Program-made: the position numbers and the translations under genes
The notes under the pieces: generated by a model
What the model was told of the DNA's origin: nothing
Databases searched by the model: none
The model's input: only the letters and a program-made list of their open reading frames with translations
Origin: a virus
Length of the DNA: 64,000 nt
Reading direction: 5' to 3' (one strand)
IMG/VR virus record: IMGVR_UViG_3300048837_000984
Location: 1-64,000 of that record
Part shown: positions 1 to 9,679 of the stretch, piece by piece
Layout: each line of letters begins with the position of its first letter
Numbering within the stretch: position 1 is the first letter of the stretch

Positions 1-119
1 GCTGCAGACACATCGATACCGACCGGCAAAAAACTAACCACACCGTTTTCGTAGACGGTCGGGTAGTAGAGGACAGCCCACAGCTTGAACTTGGTAAAGT
101 TCCAGTTGAAAACAGCCAT
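1..119 (-). CDS. Virion/baseplate-region protein, truncated by window edge
   Basis: The first 39 codons of a gene that continues past the left edge. The ATG overlaps the stop of the upstream gene as TAATG, and GAGG lies about 7 bases before it. The visible N-terminus (MAVFNWNFTKFKLWAVLYYP) is aromatic-rich and has no signal peptide. It is the last visible gene of the baseplate block, so a virion role is likely, but no family is recognised. Confidence 0.6.
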   Translation of the reverse strand, partial: MAVFNWNFTKFKLWAVLYYPTVYENGVVSFLPVGIDVSA

Positions 120-916
120 TACGTCCTCGCTTCGTGAAGTCGGTACGCCATGGCCAAGATTACGCCAGACAGGGCAATATGCGACGTCTGCTGTCTGTAC
201 CAGGTGTTCCGGCAAGACAGGTACGGTTCCTGGGTTTCAGAAGCCCGACCAAACAGTGCTGTCGTACTTGCCGGATTCATTACTCGTTCGACGTTCTGGC
301 AGACTTCTGGAATCCCGAGGATGGGATAAGCCAGAACAGTTATGGACCACTTGGATCCGACTCCAGTCTCGAATCTGAACGTCAGCTCGGACCCAGGCAA
401 GCTCAAAACGCTCGACAGGCTTGAAGAAGATGAATATGCGGCAAATGTCTCCGTTGTAGATCCGGTATCCGCACTGTACTGACTGATTTTGACGGTTGTC
501 CCGTCGACAACGTCGACCTGCCACTCAAGCTTTAGCCGACCCGAACCAAAGACCGCGTTGTTGCTGTTTACGTAAATGTTCTTTGCCGTTCCGGCGGTCT
601 GCTTGGTTGTGACCACCGGTAACATGGCGTTAAACAGACTGGACGAAGTCGGGTCGTAAGTTATCCGGTTGTCCAGAGCCGTGACATAATTTTTAAGTGG
701 CGAGGCGTGCAGTATCGCCATGTACTGGTGAAGCCGTATGTTCTTGGCTAGGCGGTCGCTATCTCGCGATATCAGCGCATAGTAGATCGACTGCAGTGAG
801 GCCGGGATGGCCCTGGCACGAAACGACGGTGGCACATATTCCTCGCCGGGAAAGTCCGGACCAGGGTTGTTCGTGCCATCCGTGTTTAGCAACAGTGTTC
901 TAATGTGGTTAATCAT
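119..916 (-). CDS. Structural protein of the baseplate region, 265 aa
   Basis: A complete 265-residue gene with an ATG start, ending in a TAATG overlap with the next gene. The central part (about residues 105-200) is Ser/Thr-rich and predicted beta-rich, as in phage tail and baseplate components. The family is not recognised. Its place downstream of the spike and sheath genes suggests a baseplate protein. It contains one copy of the window-wide AT-rich 16-mer at 683-698. Confidence 0.6.
   Translation of the reverse strand: MINHIRTLLLNTDGTNNPGPDFPGEEYVPPSFRARAIPASLQSIYYALISRDSDRLAKNIRLHQYMAILHASPLKNYVTALDNRITYDPTSSSLFNAMLPVVTTKQTAGTAKNIYVNSNNAVFGSGRLKLEWQVDVVDGTTVKISQYSADTGSTTETFAAYSSSSSLSSVLSLPGSELTFRFETGVGSKWSITVLAYPILGIPEVCQNVERVMNPASTTALFGRASETQEPYLSCRNTWYRQQTSHIALSGVILAMAYRLHEART
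683..698. repeat. AT-rich 16-mer, copy 1
   Basis: GACATAATTTTTAAGT on the plus strand inside the 265-aa gene. One of ten related 16-mers (others at 7587, 20388, 27714, 29286, 34581, 39676, 45578, 48733 and 56866). Strand of action unknown. Confidence 0.7.
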
Positions 917-919
917 TTA

Positions 920-1405
920 TCACCCAAAGAACACGTCCAGTGTGCTCAAGCTCGGAACAACCTTGAACTCGTAAGAAAACTCGCCGACGATCCGTTCGGT
1001 GTCTGTGATGCCGAGCCGCATACCCGTTAGAAAGCCGGCAAACGGAGTAGCGCCGCCCAGGACGGCGATTACTGGTCTTGGGTAGGACGACGCCCTGCTT
1101 CTGAGGTAGTAGGCCGAAACGTAGTCGATGCCGTGGTAGGCTACATTGCCAGTCTCACACTGATAGGCAAACGAGATCCCGCTAATGGTCAAGCTGCCGA
1201 TCCGCTCACCGAACGAGTAGACGTAGATAAAATCCCGTAGCGTGTGCAGAAACTGCACGCCACTCTGGCTCGTAACCTGGAATCCGGTGATGATGCTCTT
1301 GAAGACTGGGTAGCCGTACCATCCCTCAAGGTACATACCCAGAGGGATGCCGCTGCTGGCTACAGCTACGACTGCGCCCGGTGTTACTGAGAATATGTCT
1401 GCCAC
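920..1405 (-). CDS. Tail tube/baseplate-like structural protein, 161 aa
   Basis: A 161-residue protein of alternating hydrophobic and Gly/Ser residues with no membrane helix, consistent with a beta-rich tube-type fold. Residues near 55-75 (LRDFIYVYSFGERIG) give a tube-like beta-hairpin pattern similar to the 158-aa protein at 6047-6523. It lies 3 bases from the 265-aa gene and 8 bases from the proline-rich gene. A tube-initiator or baseplate role is inference from context. Confidence 0.55.
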   Translation of the reverse strand: MADIFSVTPGAVVAVASSGIPLGMYLEGWYGYPVFKSIITGFQVTSQSGVQFLHTLRDFIYVYSFGERIGSLTISGISFAYQCETGNVAYHGIDYVSAYYLRSRASSYPRPVIAVLGGATPFAGFLTGMRLGITDTERIVGEFSYEFKVVPSLSTLDVFFG

Positions 1406-1413
1406 AGCGCCTC

Positions 1414-2016
1414 CTAGCTGCCAGGCACACCACCGAGCAAAGTGCCTGTAATTGTTGCAGATCGGTCAGACTCCAGCCGTAGAGTCCCCTCAATTCTAAC
1501 CGGTTGAGGTCTCGGCTGCAGCACGACGTCTTTCTTAGCTCCCTCCTGCGGTGTTACTTGCCGTGTGGGCATAATAGGGCGCCTTTGGAGGACTTCTTGG
1601 GCACGCTGAACCGGTTTAGTGGGCAATGGAACGATTCCAGGGCGATTGTCCTTGTTTTCGTTGGCAGGTAGCGGTTGTGGCGCTGGAACCCGTTGCGCCG
1701 GTTGCCTAATGCGCAATGCCGGTCGGTTCGGTGTTCTTGACAGGAAACGCGCGGCGGGTGGCTGCTCTGGCTTTCTCGGAGCCCCGGCCGGTTGCTTTGG
1801 CAAGACCGGCAGCCGCTGTACGGCTCTCACGACAGATTCTGGCAAACGACCGTCTTTCGGTACCTCCACGTTTTTGGGCTTCACCGGCAACTTAACGTTG
1901 GGTGGTAGCTCCTTGATCTGCGGAAGCCTGACTGGCGGCAGCTCCAGCTCGGTAGACTCAGGCATGGCAACGATCGGTCGCATCGACTTTAGAAGGGGCA
2001 GTTCATTTAGCTGCAT
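1414..2016 (-). CDS. Proline-rich linker-type virion protein, 200 aa
   Basis: The start is placed at the ATG at 2016, which has GGAG 8 bases upstream. An upstream in-frame ATG (2052) would lengthen the overlap and lacks a good ribosome site. The product has about 20 percent proline with many LP, QP and RP pairs across residues 15-170, so it is probably extended and disordered, with a short beta-like C-terminal segment. No family is recognised. Such proteins often act as fibrous connectors in tails. The N-terminal region overlaps the end of the previous gene by 14 bases. Confidence 0.6.
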   Translation of the reverse strand: MQLNELPLLKSMRPIVAMPESTELELPPVRLPQIKELPPNVKLPVKPKNVEVPKDGRLPESVVRAVQRLPVLPKQPAGAPRKPEQPPAARFLSRTPNRPALRIRQPAQRVPAPQPLPANENKDNRPGIVPLPTKPVQRAQEVLQRRPIMPTRQVTPQEGAKKDVVLQPRPQPVRIEGTLRLESDRSATITGTLLGGVPGS

Positions 2017-2425
2017 CGTTGCGACTCCTGACCATGCCTTGGAGATACTCAACCGTATTCTGGATCTTCTTGACTACCTCCGGGTCAGTTGGGTTGCCCC
2101 AGCGAGACTCCCAAAGAGCCCGAAGACGGTTAACACTGTGCTCTCTAGACTGACCGTAGGTCTCCGGCCGCAACCATGGGAATAACCAGCCAGTAACCAA
2201 GTCCTGCTGGGTCATGGCCGCTTCCCAGCTGTCTCCAGCCTTGTCAGTCATCTCTGAGTTAGCGAGCATAGCACAGCTGAGCTCATGACGCATCTGACTG
2301 AGCTTCAACAGGTTCTGCTCTTCCAGATAGTCAATGGCCCAGCTAGCTTTAAGTTGCCAGTTGCGATCAGAGAGATCAGCCTTACTGCAATCAATAAGGC
2401 CGGAAAAGTGGGCCTGTCGGATCAA
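2003..2425 (-). CDS. Unknown 140-aa protein of the tail gene block
   Basis: It starts with TTG overlapping the stop of the upstream gene (TTGA). The sequence looks mainly helical, with W-rich segments (ASWAIDYLEEQN, RALWESRWGNP) and a charged C-terminus. The position just after a 300-aa helical protein fits a tail-assembly or chaperone role, but I see no diagnostic motif. Confidence 0.6.
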   Translation of the reverse strand: MIRQAHFSGLIDCSKADLSDRNWQLKASWAIDYLEEQNLLKLSQMRHELSCAMLANSEMTDKAGDSWEAAMTQQDLVTGWLFPWLRPETYGQSREHSVNRLRALWESRWGNPTDPEVVKKIQNTVEYLQGMVRSRNDAAK

Positions 2426-3324
2426 AGACAGCTCTCGATCGCTTCTAAAAAATCCGGGTTCTTTACCGCTTCCTCCAGGTAGTCGACCGTCTCCTCGAAC
2501 TGGCGGTAGCTATCTCGGACCAACCGAAACAGCGTCTCGCTCGAAAGCATCGTTTCCTGGGTATAAAGCTGGTGAAGCCTGGCTACGTCCGTTCCAGATA
2601 CCTTCTGAAGGAACGCCTCTGTTCCCGCGGCAAAGTTGACTTCCTCGCCGTTTCGGATGATTGTCTTCAGCCCCAGCGTCATGCGGTAGTTGAGCAGAGT
2701 CCAGGCCGCGCTGATATCGCTGTCGATACGACCTTCTCTCCGGTCCGCAAACACCTGGTTCTCGCAGCAACTGACCATCGGCATAGTCAGACTGCGGAAG
2801 GTCACCGTCAGTTTGTCCCCGAGAAGCTTGTAAGTCTTCTCGAAAGGCTGCTCACCGAGAAGACACTGAACGTAGCGAAGACCGTCGTCGAGAAGCTCTT
2901 GACCAACCTCGTTGACAGATTCTTCGTCGAGCTCTTCTTTGCTTTCTTCACGGCTGTCTGTGACCTGGATGTTACCGGGCGCCTGGCTAAGGTCGTTGGA
3001 CCACTTGAGGAACTCGGCCAGCTCCTTCTGCTTCTCTTCCGGCAAGTCTTCCATCGCCGCGATCGGCGGAGGCGTCAGCGGGGGCAGGTCGGCTGGGCCT
3101 GGAATAGCTTCCTGCATCTCCTTGGCGATTTCCCGTTGAGCGTTCTCAATATTCAGCCGAAGCGACTCGGGGATGTCGCCGCCATCCTGGAGACCGATTG
3201 CCTCCGATGCTCGCCTCTCGCGATCGGTAAGAATCAGCTGACCGGCCCGCCACGGTACTTGCTGACCGCCGACCTTGCGGACCGGCAGCTCGTTGTTCTG
3301 TGCCTTTTTCTTCTTCTGACTCAT
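2422..3324 (-). CDS. Unknown helical tail-region protein, 300 aa
   Basis: The start is chosen at the ATG at 3324, with GGAG 7 bases upstream. A TTG two codons earlier overlaps the previous stop. The N-terminus is a basic KKKK tract followed by a charged, probably disordered region rich in Pro and Glu to about residue 150. The C-terminal half is helical (LGDKLTVTFRSLTMPMVSC and following). The layout resembles baseplate-hub or tail-assembly helpers of large myoviruses. That is inference; the family is not recognised. Confidence 0.6.
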   Translation of the reverse strand: MSQKKKKAQNNELPVRKVGGQQVPWRAGQLILTDRERRASEAIGLQDGGDIPESLRLNIENAQREIAKEMQEAIPGPADLPPLTPPPIAAMEDLPEEKQKELAEFLKWSNDLSQAPGNIQVTDSREESKEELDEESVNEVGQELLDDGLRYVQCLLGEQPFEKTYKLLGDKLTVTFRSLTMPMVSCCENQVFADRREGRIDSDISAAWTLLNYRMTLGLKTIIRNGEEVNFAAGTEAFLQKVSGTDVARLHQLYTQETMLSSETLFRLVRDSYRQFEETVDYLEEAVKNPDFLEAIESCL

Positions 3325-3326
3325 TC

Positions 3327-6035
3327 TCAAACTCCAGATTCGAACAGCATTGGGTATTCTTCAGCCAGAATGGCTGGCGTTGCTGCCGGTATTTCGGCTG
3401 CCTCGTAGAGGTTAGCAGATGCCGCGTTACCTCGGAAAGCCTTTTCGTTGGTTGACAGATCAATAAGCTGCAGGTCTTGCTGGCGGTAGGCGTTGGTACT
3501 GCCATAACCAGTCCACGCTTCCCGACCAGGAAACGGAAAGGTCTCGTCATCTGGTGCCGTTTTCTGGACCTGTTCGCTGCTGATTTCAACCCAGGGGTAC
3601 ATAACCAACGTCTGGGCGCTCAGGCGCGCCATCTGATGCCACCGGCTTTCGTACAGCACCAGACCGGAAGTCTTGTACTGAGAAGTTTTCCGGAAGCTAA
3701 ACTCCACCATACGGATGTCAGCCGTACCTTCAATAAGGTCTCGCCCTTCCTGCTTCGCATCGTCAGCGTAGGTTTGCAGCTCGGTCAGGCGGGTAGCGAT
3801 GGCGGTCGCCTCAGCGGTAATGGCTGTATCATCCGACAGAACGTAGATCGTTTCTTCGGGACTGGCCACGACGCCTGCCGTTTGAAGGTCGCCAGAGGCC
3901 ATCAAACAGCCGTTGATAGCTACACGACCGTTGACATCCAGGGGCGTGTTGATGCTGGCTCTGTCAAACCAGTACTCGTTCGCCACATACTCTTCAGCCT
4001 GGTAGAACACGTCAATGGCGGACCCACCAATGTGTCGGTGGACTGTCTTTCCGTATTCAATCAGGTTCCCTTGCCCGGCATCGATAACTACCGGACCACC
4101 AGAGAACTCTCCATAAGCCGAGTCTGGCGCTGTCTCTACCCCGTGCATCTCGCCAGCATACTTTTGCATGTTGGTAGTCACGAGGACGTGCTTACCGGCT
4201 GCCACGATCGGGCTGGCCTTGGCCTTGAGGACCACACCAGTCAAGACCGCGTCTTCGCCGATCTTGCTGGTAAAGTCAAAGCTGGTGTAATCTGCCCGAC
4301 TTTCAATCAAGGTGCCGCCACAACCGCCGAGGCCTGAACAAACCATGACGTTGTAGTTAGCTGCGACACGGACATCGTTCTGGCTGGCCGTGATGTCCAC
4401 AGAGTTCATAGACTTGATGATCGTATCGTAGCCAGCCCACACATTCAGGTTCTTGCCTGGCATTAGCCACAGGTCGCCGGGCAGGCTAAGAAAGGCCGAC
4501 CCCTGTGAAGTCACCAGACTGAAGCCATAACCATCTGCCAGGACGATACTTCCGTCGTCGGCAAAATGGAGGAACGATTCGCTGGCGTAGTAGTTAGAAG
4601 CACCGTACCGATGGTCAACAGTCATTGCAGTCACAGGAGGCAGGGCCAGGTACTGATTGCTAGTCAGACTGGTGAAGTCTGGTAGCATGTTGGCAGCCTC
4701 AGTGTAGGCCTCAGTCGCTGTCTCTTCCGGCGTGTACCAGTCGTACCGGTGGTAGTGGAATGGGTGAAGACCCTCCCAGTTGTACTGGTAAGAGAGTTGG
4801 TCAAACACAGCTGCGGCGCGGATCAAACCGCCATGGGCTGCCGTCGAGCCCGTCTCGAGTGCAATGTCACCAGTGATAACATGCGCACGGCCAGAACCAG
4901 TGGTCGAGTTGAACTTGTAGTTGTTCGGGTTGTCGCCGTTTGGATCCTCTGGGCGTCGAATCTGCTTCGGCCCGGCGATGAGGCTGGTCTTACCAATGGT
5001 CACGCCTTTCATGGACCGAAGCGTGTACCGACCACTTTGAGCCAGATGCCGCTCGAAAACGAACGACAGCGGAGTGTTGCTCGTATACCGGTAAGGGCCG
5101 ACTATGTCTGGCGGCAGCGCCAAAAACTCACTCTCCGCTTGTCCCAGGTAACCGTGGAACTTCATCAGACGGTGAAAGGCCTGCTGATCGTCTACATACG
5201 GCTCGTAGCGGCTGTAGTAAGCCTCGTCAACCTGGGCTTCGGTCGCTGTGTACTCCCGATAACCGTACGAACCGGGAGATACTTTGCCCTTAGCCTCCCA
5301 GGTGTACGGAGACCAGCCTTCCCAACTGCTGAACTCACTCTGGTCATCCAGATCCTCGCGGTCGTTTCCAGCCGTCTGAACCTGCAGGTTGTAGCCAGCC
5401 AGACGGGTCAACTGGTCGTGGTAGAACAGGAACAGGCCTGTGGCTTCATCCACACGCATGTATGCCATGAACGGATCCAGGAAGAATCCCAGACCAGTTT
5501 CTGTCATAGCTCCCCACTCAGCCCCAACGCTATCCAGTGGACGGGTGGCTGAGTAGTCTCCGATGTTACCGTTGTGAGCCAGCTGAAACGCAAACGAGTT
5601 TACGCCGTCAATCTTTAACCCGACGTGACTGCCCTGTGCAATCATGTCAGCCATACCGCGACGGGCGTCGGACGATGGGTCCGGAAACGCTCCGATGATG
5701 AAGCCTTCGGCTGCAGTTGGGTGGTAGATGACGTAGACACCGGTTCCGGGTGAGTACGTGTTTAGCTGTTTGGGGCCGTATGGCAGCAACGACGTTTGTG
5801 CCATATCACGGCAGACAATGGTCGTGTTACGTCGCTCTATCTGAACTTTGTAGGTGCGAGCGTAAGGAATGCCTTCGATGACACGCCCGTAATAGATCTG
5901 AGCGCCTTTACTGAGATCAAAGCGAACAGAACTGGCCGAAGTCAGAGGGTTTGCTGCTGGACCGAATCCAGCAGTACCTCTAGGACTCGCAGCCAGTTGC
6001 CGGAGTTCTAGCTGTAACGCGCGTCGGTCCAGCAC
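3327..6035 (-). CDS. Baseplate spike/hub protein with OB-fold and beta-helix (T4 gp5/VgrG-like)
   Basis: 902 residues from a GTG start preceded by ACGGAG. Residues about 45-120 look like the OB-fold domain of gp5/VgrG-type spikes (YYGRVIEGI, YKVQIE, VYVIYHP, EGFIIGAFP). Residues about 490-640 carry many short strands (ADDGSIVLADGYGFSLV, VDITASQNDVRVAANYNVMV) typical of the gp5/VgrG C-terminal beta-helix needle. Such a protein would sit at the tip of the contractile tail and puncture the host envelope. No lysozyme motif is evident. It lies just downstream of the tube- and sheath-like genes, as expected for a myovirus tail cluster. Confidence 0.65.
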   Translation of the reverse strand: MLDRRALQLELRQLAASPRGTAGFGPAANPLTSASSVRFDLSKGAQIYYGRVIEGIPYARTYKVQIERRNTTIVCRDMAQTSLLPYGPKQLNTYSPGTGVYVIYHPTAAEGFIIGAFPDPSSDARRGMADMIAQGSHVGLKIDGVNSFAFQLAHNGNIGDYSATRPLDSVGAEWGAMTETGLGFFLDPFMAYMRVDEATGLFLFYHDQLTRLAGYNLQVQTAGNDREDLDDQSEFSSWEGWSPYTWEAKGKVSPGSYGYREYTATEAQVDEAYYSRYEPYVDDQQAFHRLMKFHGYLGQAESEFLALPPDIVGPYRYTSNTPLSFVFERHLAQSGRYTLRSMKGVTIGKTSLIAGPKQIRRPEDPNGDNPNNYKFNSTTGSGRAHVITGDIALETGSTAAHGGLIRAAAVFDQLSYQYNWEGLHPFHYHRYDWYTPEETATEAYTEAANMLPDFTSLTSNQYLALPPVTAMTVDHRYGASNYYASESFLHFADDGSIVLADGYGFSLVTSQGSAFLSLPGDLWLMPGKNLNVWAGYDTIIKSMNSVDITASQNDVRVAANYNVMVCSGLGGCGGTLIESRADYTSFDFTSKIGEDAVLTGVVLKAKASPIVAAGKHVLVTTNMQKYAGEMHGVETAPDSAYGEFSGGPVVIDAGQGNLIEYGKTVHRHIGGSAIDVFYQAEEYVANEYWFDRASINTPLDVNGRVAINGCLMASGDLQTAGVVASPEETIYVLSDDTAITAEATAIATRLTELQTYADDAKQEGRDLIEGTADIRMVEFSFRKTSQYKTSGLVLYESRWHQMARLSAQTLVMYPWVEISSEQVQKTAPDDETFPFPGREAWTGYGSTNAYRQQDLQLIDLSTNEKAFRGNAASANLYEAAEIPAATPAILAEEYPMLFESGV

Positions 6036-6046
6036 TGGATTCTCCG

Positions 6047-6523
6047 TTAGACGATCAAGGCGACGTACAGTAGGCTCAACTGTTCACTGATCATCATTTC
6101 CTGTGGCGACTGAACAGAAATCGTGATCGACGGAATGACCACGCCGATCAAAGCAAAGGCCAAGCCCGCGCCGACATCACCTGGGTTGTTACAGCCAGAG
6201 ACGACCTGGAACAGTAACGTGTTCTGGTTGGCTCGACAGATATTGCCGTAGGCCGCATAGAAGGCCGGTAGGACCGGGCGAGGTCCCAAGATTCGGGCAA
6301 TCTGCCCTTCACCCTTGGCACGCCCAGCAACGTAGAAGACCGATCTGGAGCCGATCTCATAAACCAAGCTGATTTGCTGCGTGTACGAGAAGCTGATCTG
6401 TTGTGTCAGCATCCCAACGCCACCTTCGACGCCAGGCCCCAGGGAAAAGGCCACAAAGGCAGCGTCAGCGGCAAAGGATCCGCCGTAGTCAGCCGGGACT
6501 CGACCGAAGATATCGTACGCCAC
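6047..6523 (-). CDS. Tail tube-like protein, 158 aa
   Basis: A GTG start with AAGGAGG 5 bases upstream. 158 residues, beta-rich, with the pattern ISFSYTQQISLVYEIGSR, VFYVAGRAKGEGQIARILGP, which resembles strand pairs of myovirus inner tube proteins. Its position directly after the sheath gene is the usual tube location. The C-terminal 30 residues are hydrophobic but strand-like. Tail tube is the best guess; a baseplate tube-like protein is the alternative. Confidence 0.6.
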   Translation of the reverse strand: MAYDIFGRVPADYGGSFAADAAFVAFSLGPGVEGGVGMLTQQISFSYTQQISLVYEIGSRSVFYVAGRAKGEGQIARILGPRPVLPAFYAAYGNICRANQNTLLFQVVSGCNNPGDVGAGLAFALIGVVIPSITISVQSPQEMMISEQLSLLYVALIV

Positions 6524-6548
6524 CGTGGCCTCCTTGCCTTGCGGGGTC

Positions 6549-9500
6549 TTACAGAACCAACGTCACCGTTGCGTCGTTCGCCGGGTATGGCCGGGTAGAA
6601 GTCAGCTGAATCACGATTCTATCAGGAATCGTGCTGTGCCGCCGGATTGCGGTTAGGGTCGTGTCCTCGACCATAGACCCGATTCTGGAGATTCTGGTAC
6701 TGTTCTTGGCCAGCTCTTGGGCTGACTGCAACGCACCGCGGATCAGGATCAGCGACTCGTTCGAAGTGTTGGCCTTACCGAAGTAGCTGGCCACACGACT
6801 GTACATCAGGTGCCGGAGAGCGTCATCGTTGCGGACGACCATTTCCTCCCGGGAGTCCACGTCGGTTGTGTCGGTCGTCCGGGCATCGCGAGCGTAGACG
6901 AAGCCTTCGCTGTCGATCGTGACGACAAAACAACCCGCGTCAGCCAAGGTAGTGAGCTGAGCGTTGTTGAAGAAGCTCGTCGACCGGCTGACGCCGTCAA
7001 AACCGCGCAACTGGACGTTTCTCAAGCCCTGGTGCGGTGCGATACCGGAAGTCATGCCTGCAAAGGCTGCTGCGACAAAGTAACCATCGACAGTCAGGTC
7101 ACCGTCTTCGATCTGGTCCGGCCAGACATAACGAACCCGCTTGTTGCCGACAGCCGTTGCCTGCGCAGCCAGGTTACTGGCAATCTCGCTCTTACGCAGA
7201 TTTCGCCAGATCTCAAATCGCTGCGCGGTCGTTACAGCCGCAACGTGGCCAGAGGAGAGGATCAGACTGTCTTCGTTCGTTACCGACTGCACAGTGAATT
7301 CGCTGTAAGTCGTGGTACCGAAGGCGTCCTGGGTGTAAAGAAAGCGAACGATGTCCCCTGCTGCTACTCCGTTGGTGACGAAGAAAGCGTTTGCCGTAGC
7401 GCAGTTTAGCTGTGTGTATTGCGTCCCGGAGACCAGCGGATTGTCTGCCAGCGTAGCCGTGGCAACAGCGCCGTCAGAAGTCGTTGTGGCGTCCACAATT
7501 ACACTGCTCGTGTCTGCCTGGAAAGCAAACCAAGCAACGCGCCATTCACCCCCGATCTCGTCTTCCGATCTGGCTTCAACGTGTTCGACATAATTATTAA
7601 GTACGGTCGCATTGTTTGTCAAAGGGACGAGACCGTAGATGTTCTTGTAGCCCTTGAGGTTATCCAGGTTATCCTGCCACTCGTCCGTATCATCAGGATC
7701 AGCGATGGCCGTATAGAGAACTGGCTGCTCGTTGGAGTTAAGCGCAGCTTTCCAGACGCCATACGCCAGTGGGTTATCCGGGTCGACAGTTCCCAGGATC
7801 GCCTCTACCTCGGCCTTGACTTCGTCGATGTCCGTCGAGCTAGGCGTGTAAGTGAAAACGTTGTTGGCCTTTGTGTCCAACCAGGCTCGATACGTTGCGT
7901 AAACCTGTCCGGCGATGACAGGAACAGCGAATTCTACACCACCATCAGTCAAGGTGCTGTCGTAAGCATCGATAGCGTCCGCCACAGTGATCGTGTCCGC
8001 TTCAGCGGTCCAGTTCGTCGTGGGCGGATCACTTAGCCGGTTCACCGGAACCGTAATGTCTTTGCGAATACAAAGATTGAGCTCGATATCGGCTGCGTCA
8101 GTAAACGTGGTCGAAAGGTTATGGTTAAGGACCAACGTCTTGTAGTGACCGTACTTGGACGAAGTCACGCCGACATAGTAGATGTCGCCCTTGCGCAACC
8201 CTGGGTTGGATCCGTTGTTGGAGAAAGACAACGTGACACCGTTTACGCCGACCGCGATGGCAGTTGTGTGTCCGGTCACATTCGTTGGACCGCTAGTATC
8301 TCCACCATCGCTTCGAGTGACAGTAATCTGAGGCTTTTCCGAATCAGCGTAGTAACCGCCACGGGTTACGGTAATCACGTAGTCGAAAGTTTCGTCGATT
8401 TCTTCCCCGACATAGGTACCTGCGGAGGTCCCGGAAGGGGCTACGAATGCTTGCCGTGCCGTAATCTGCCAGGTCTGTCCGACAACGAAATTGTTGCTAG
8501 CACTGGTTGTCCAGGTGACCGTAACGCCTCGCGTTCCGATCGTGGTTGGAGAAGCGAACGCAGCTGGAGTAACCGAAGCAACGTCGTCTCGACCAGAAGC
8601 GCTGGTCACTTTCAGTAAAGCCGTTGTAGCGTCTCCACCCGTAGACGCTTGCGTGCAGACAATGGTGTAGGTTTCAGAGATATCGCCGACAGCGTCGCCA
8701 CGGTAGCTTGCGCACAGTGCGGTTGCTGCAACGTTGTTTTCCGTTCCGTCCGTCTGGGAGATGGAGGTCGGAACCGCAGCAGTTCCCGTCGTCGTGGCAG
8801 CCGTCAGGTCGTGCGTCGTGGTAGTGATACCAGAGGCGTAGAGCGTCTCAGTTCCGGCAGCTTCACCAGCCTGCGTCAGGTAAATCTTGATCGACGTGGC
8901 CCCAGTCGGCAATGCCGGCAAAGTAACTCGGGGGATCTCGCCAGCACCAACGGTAAAGGTCACCGGGGAGGCGCCAGTGTGACCCGCGGATCCCCACGTT
9001 TCGCCGAACGGACCAACAAACGTGTACTGAATGAAGTACACACCTGCCTGCAAGCTGCCGCCTGAACCGCCACCGCCCGTGGGGTCGACAGTGGGAGCGG
9101 TTCCAAGCTGGTTGTTCGGCTGGCTGACACTGTTCGCGGCGTCCGATGAGGCAGACCCAATCGATGCCGCAACGACAGATGGAATCAGTTCTACCACACT
9201 GGTGTCGAATACCGTGCCGCCGACGCGAAGCCGAACGACGTCACCAGGTGCAACATCTCGGTCGTACAGTGAAGCGAGTCTCGGGTACGTCGCGGTGTTG
9301 GTCAAGAACCCGCGGGAGGCGGAAGTAATGATCCTGTTTTTGAACCCAGCAACGGCGGTAACCGTACCGTCACCAGAGCCGATTTCGTCTTGGTAATACC
9401 GAAGTAGCGCATCTTCGATCGTCAACGATACGTAGCTCAGGTCGACAATTGACCCAGCAGACCGATTCGGCCAGTTGTAAACGGTCTCAGACGCAGCGTC

Positions 9501-9662
9501 GTAATCGCCGAGAAGACAAAGAGACTTCTCGGTACTGTCGGAGTAGCGCCGCAATTCAGCGTGACCACCTGCTATGTGCGGACGCAGCGGAGCAACGATC
9601 TCGGCAGGAACGATGTCGTTGAACTCTTGGAAGACGGTTTCTTGATCCAGTACGTTGCTCAT
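6549..9662 (-). CDS. Contractile tail sheath protein with large decorated insertion
   Basis: 1037 residues from an ATG with GGAG upstream. The C-terminal part around residues 850-930 (SGIAPHQGLRNVQLRGFDG, then NNAQLTTLADAGCFVVTID and an arginine-containing RDARTTDT) follows the sheath signature in which a conserved loop precedes the contractile core. The first 150 residues and the last 250 form the sheath-like core. Residues about 180-560 are Thr/Gly/Ser-rich Ig-like modules, making this much longer than classic sheaths of 480-660 residues. It marks the phage as a myovirus. One AT-rich 16-mer lies at 7587-7602. Confidence 0.85.
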   Translation of the reverse strand: MSNVLDQETVFQEFNDIVPAEIVAPLRPHIAGGHAELRRYSDSTEKSLCLLGDYDAASETVYNWPNRSAGSIVDLSYVSLTIEDALLRYYQDEIGSGDGTVTAVAGFKNRIITSASRGFLTNTATYPRLASLYDRDVAPGDVVRLRVGGTVFDTSVVELIPSVVAASIGSASSDAANSVSQPNNQLGTAPTVDPTGGGGSGGSLQAGVYFIQYTFVGPFGETWGSAGHTGASPVTFTVGAGEIPRVTLPALPTGATSIKIYLTQAGEAAGTETLYASGITTTTHDLTAATTTGTAAVPTSISQTDGTENNVAATALCASYRGDAVGDISETYTIVCTQASTGGDATTALLKVTSASGRDDVASVTPAAFASPTTIGTRGVTVTWTTSASNNFVVGQTWQITARQAFVAPSGTSAGTYVGEEIDETFDYVITVTRGGYYADSEKPQITVTRSDGGDTSGPTNVTGHTTAIAVGVNGVTLSFSNNGSNPGLRKGDIYYVGVTSSKYGHYKTLVLNHNLSTTFTDAADIELNLCIRKDITVPVNRLSDPPTTNWTAEADTITVADAIDAYDSTLTDGGVEFAVPVIAGQVYATYRAWLDTKANNVFTYTPSSTDIDEVKAEVEAILGTVDPDNPLAYGVWKAALNSNEQPVLYTAIADPDDTDEWQDNLDNLKGYKNIYGLVPLTNNATVLNNYVEHVEARSEDEIGGEWRVAWFAFQADTSSVIVDATTTSDGAVATATLADNPLVSGTQYTQLNCATANAFFVTNGVAAGDIVRFLYTQDAFGTTTYSEFTVQSVTNEDSLILSSGHVAAVTTAQRFEIWRNLRKSEIASNLAAQATAVGNKRVRYVWPDQIEDGDLTVDGYFVAAAFAGMTSGIAPHQGLRNVQLRGFDGVSRSTSFFNNAQLTTLADAGCFVVTIDSEGFVYARDARTTDTTDVDSREEMVVRNDDALRHLMYSRVASYFGKANTSNESLILIRGALQSAQELAKNSTRISRIGSMVEDTTLTAIRRHSTIPDRIVIQLTSTRPYPANDATVTLVL
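7587..7602. repeat. AT-rich 16-mer, copy 2
   Basis: GACATAATTATTAAGT, within the sheath gene; differs from copy 1 at one base. Confidence 0.7.
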
Positions 9663-9679
9663 TTCAGTCTCCGGCGTCC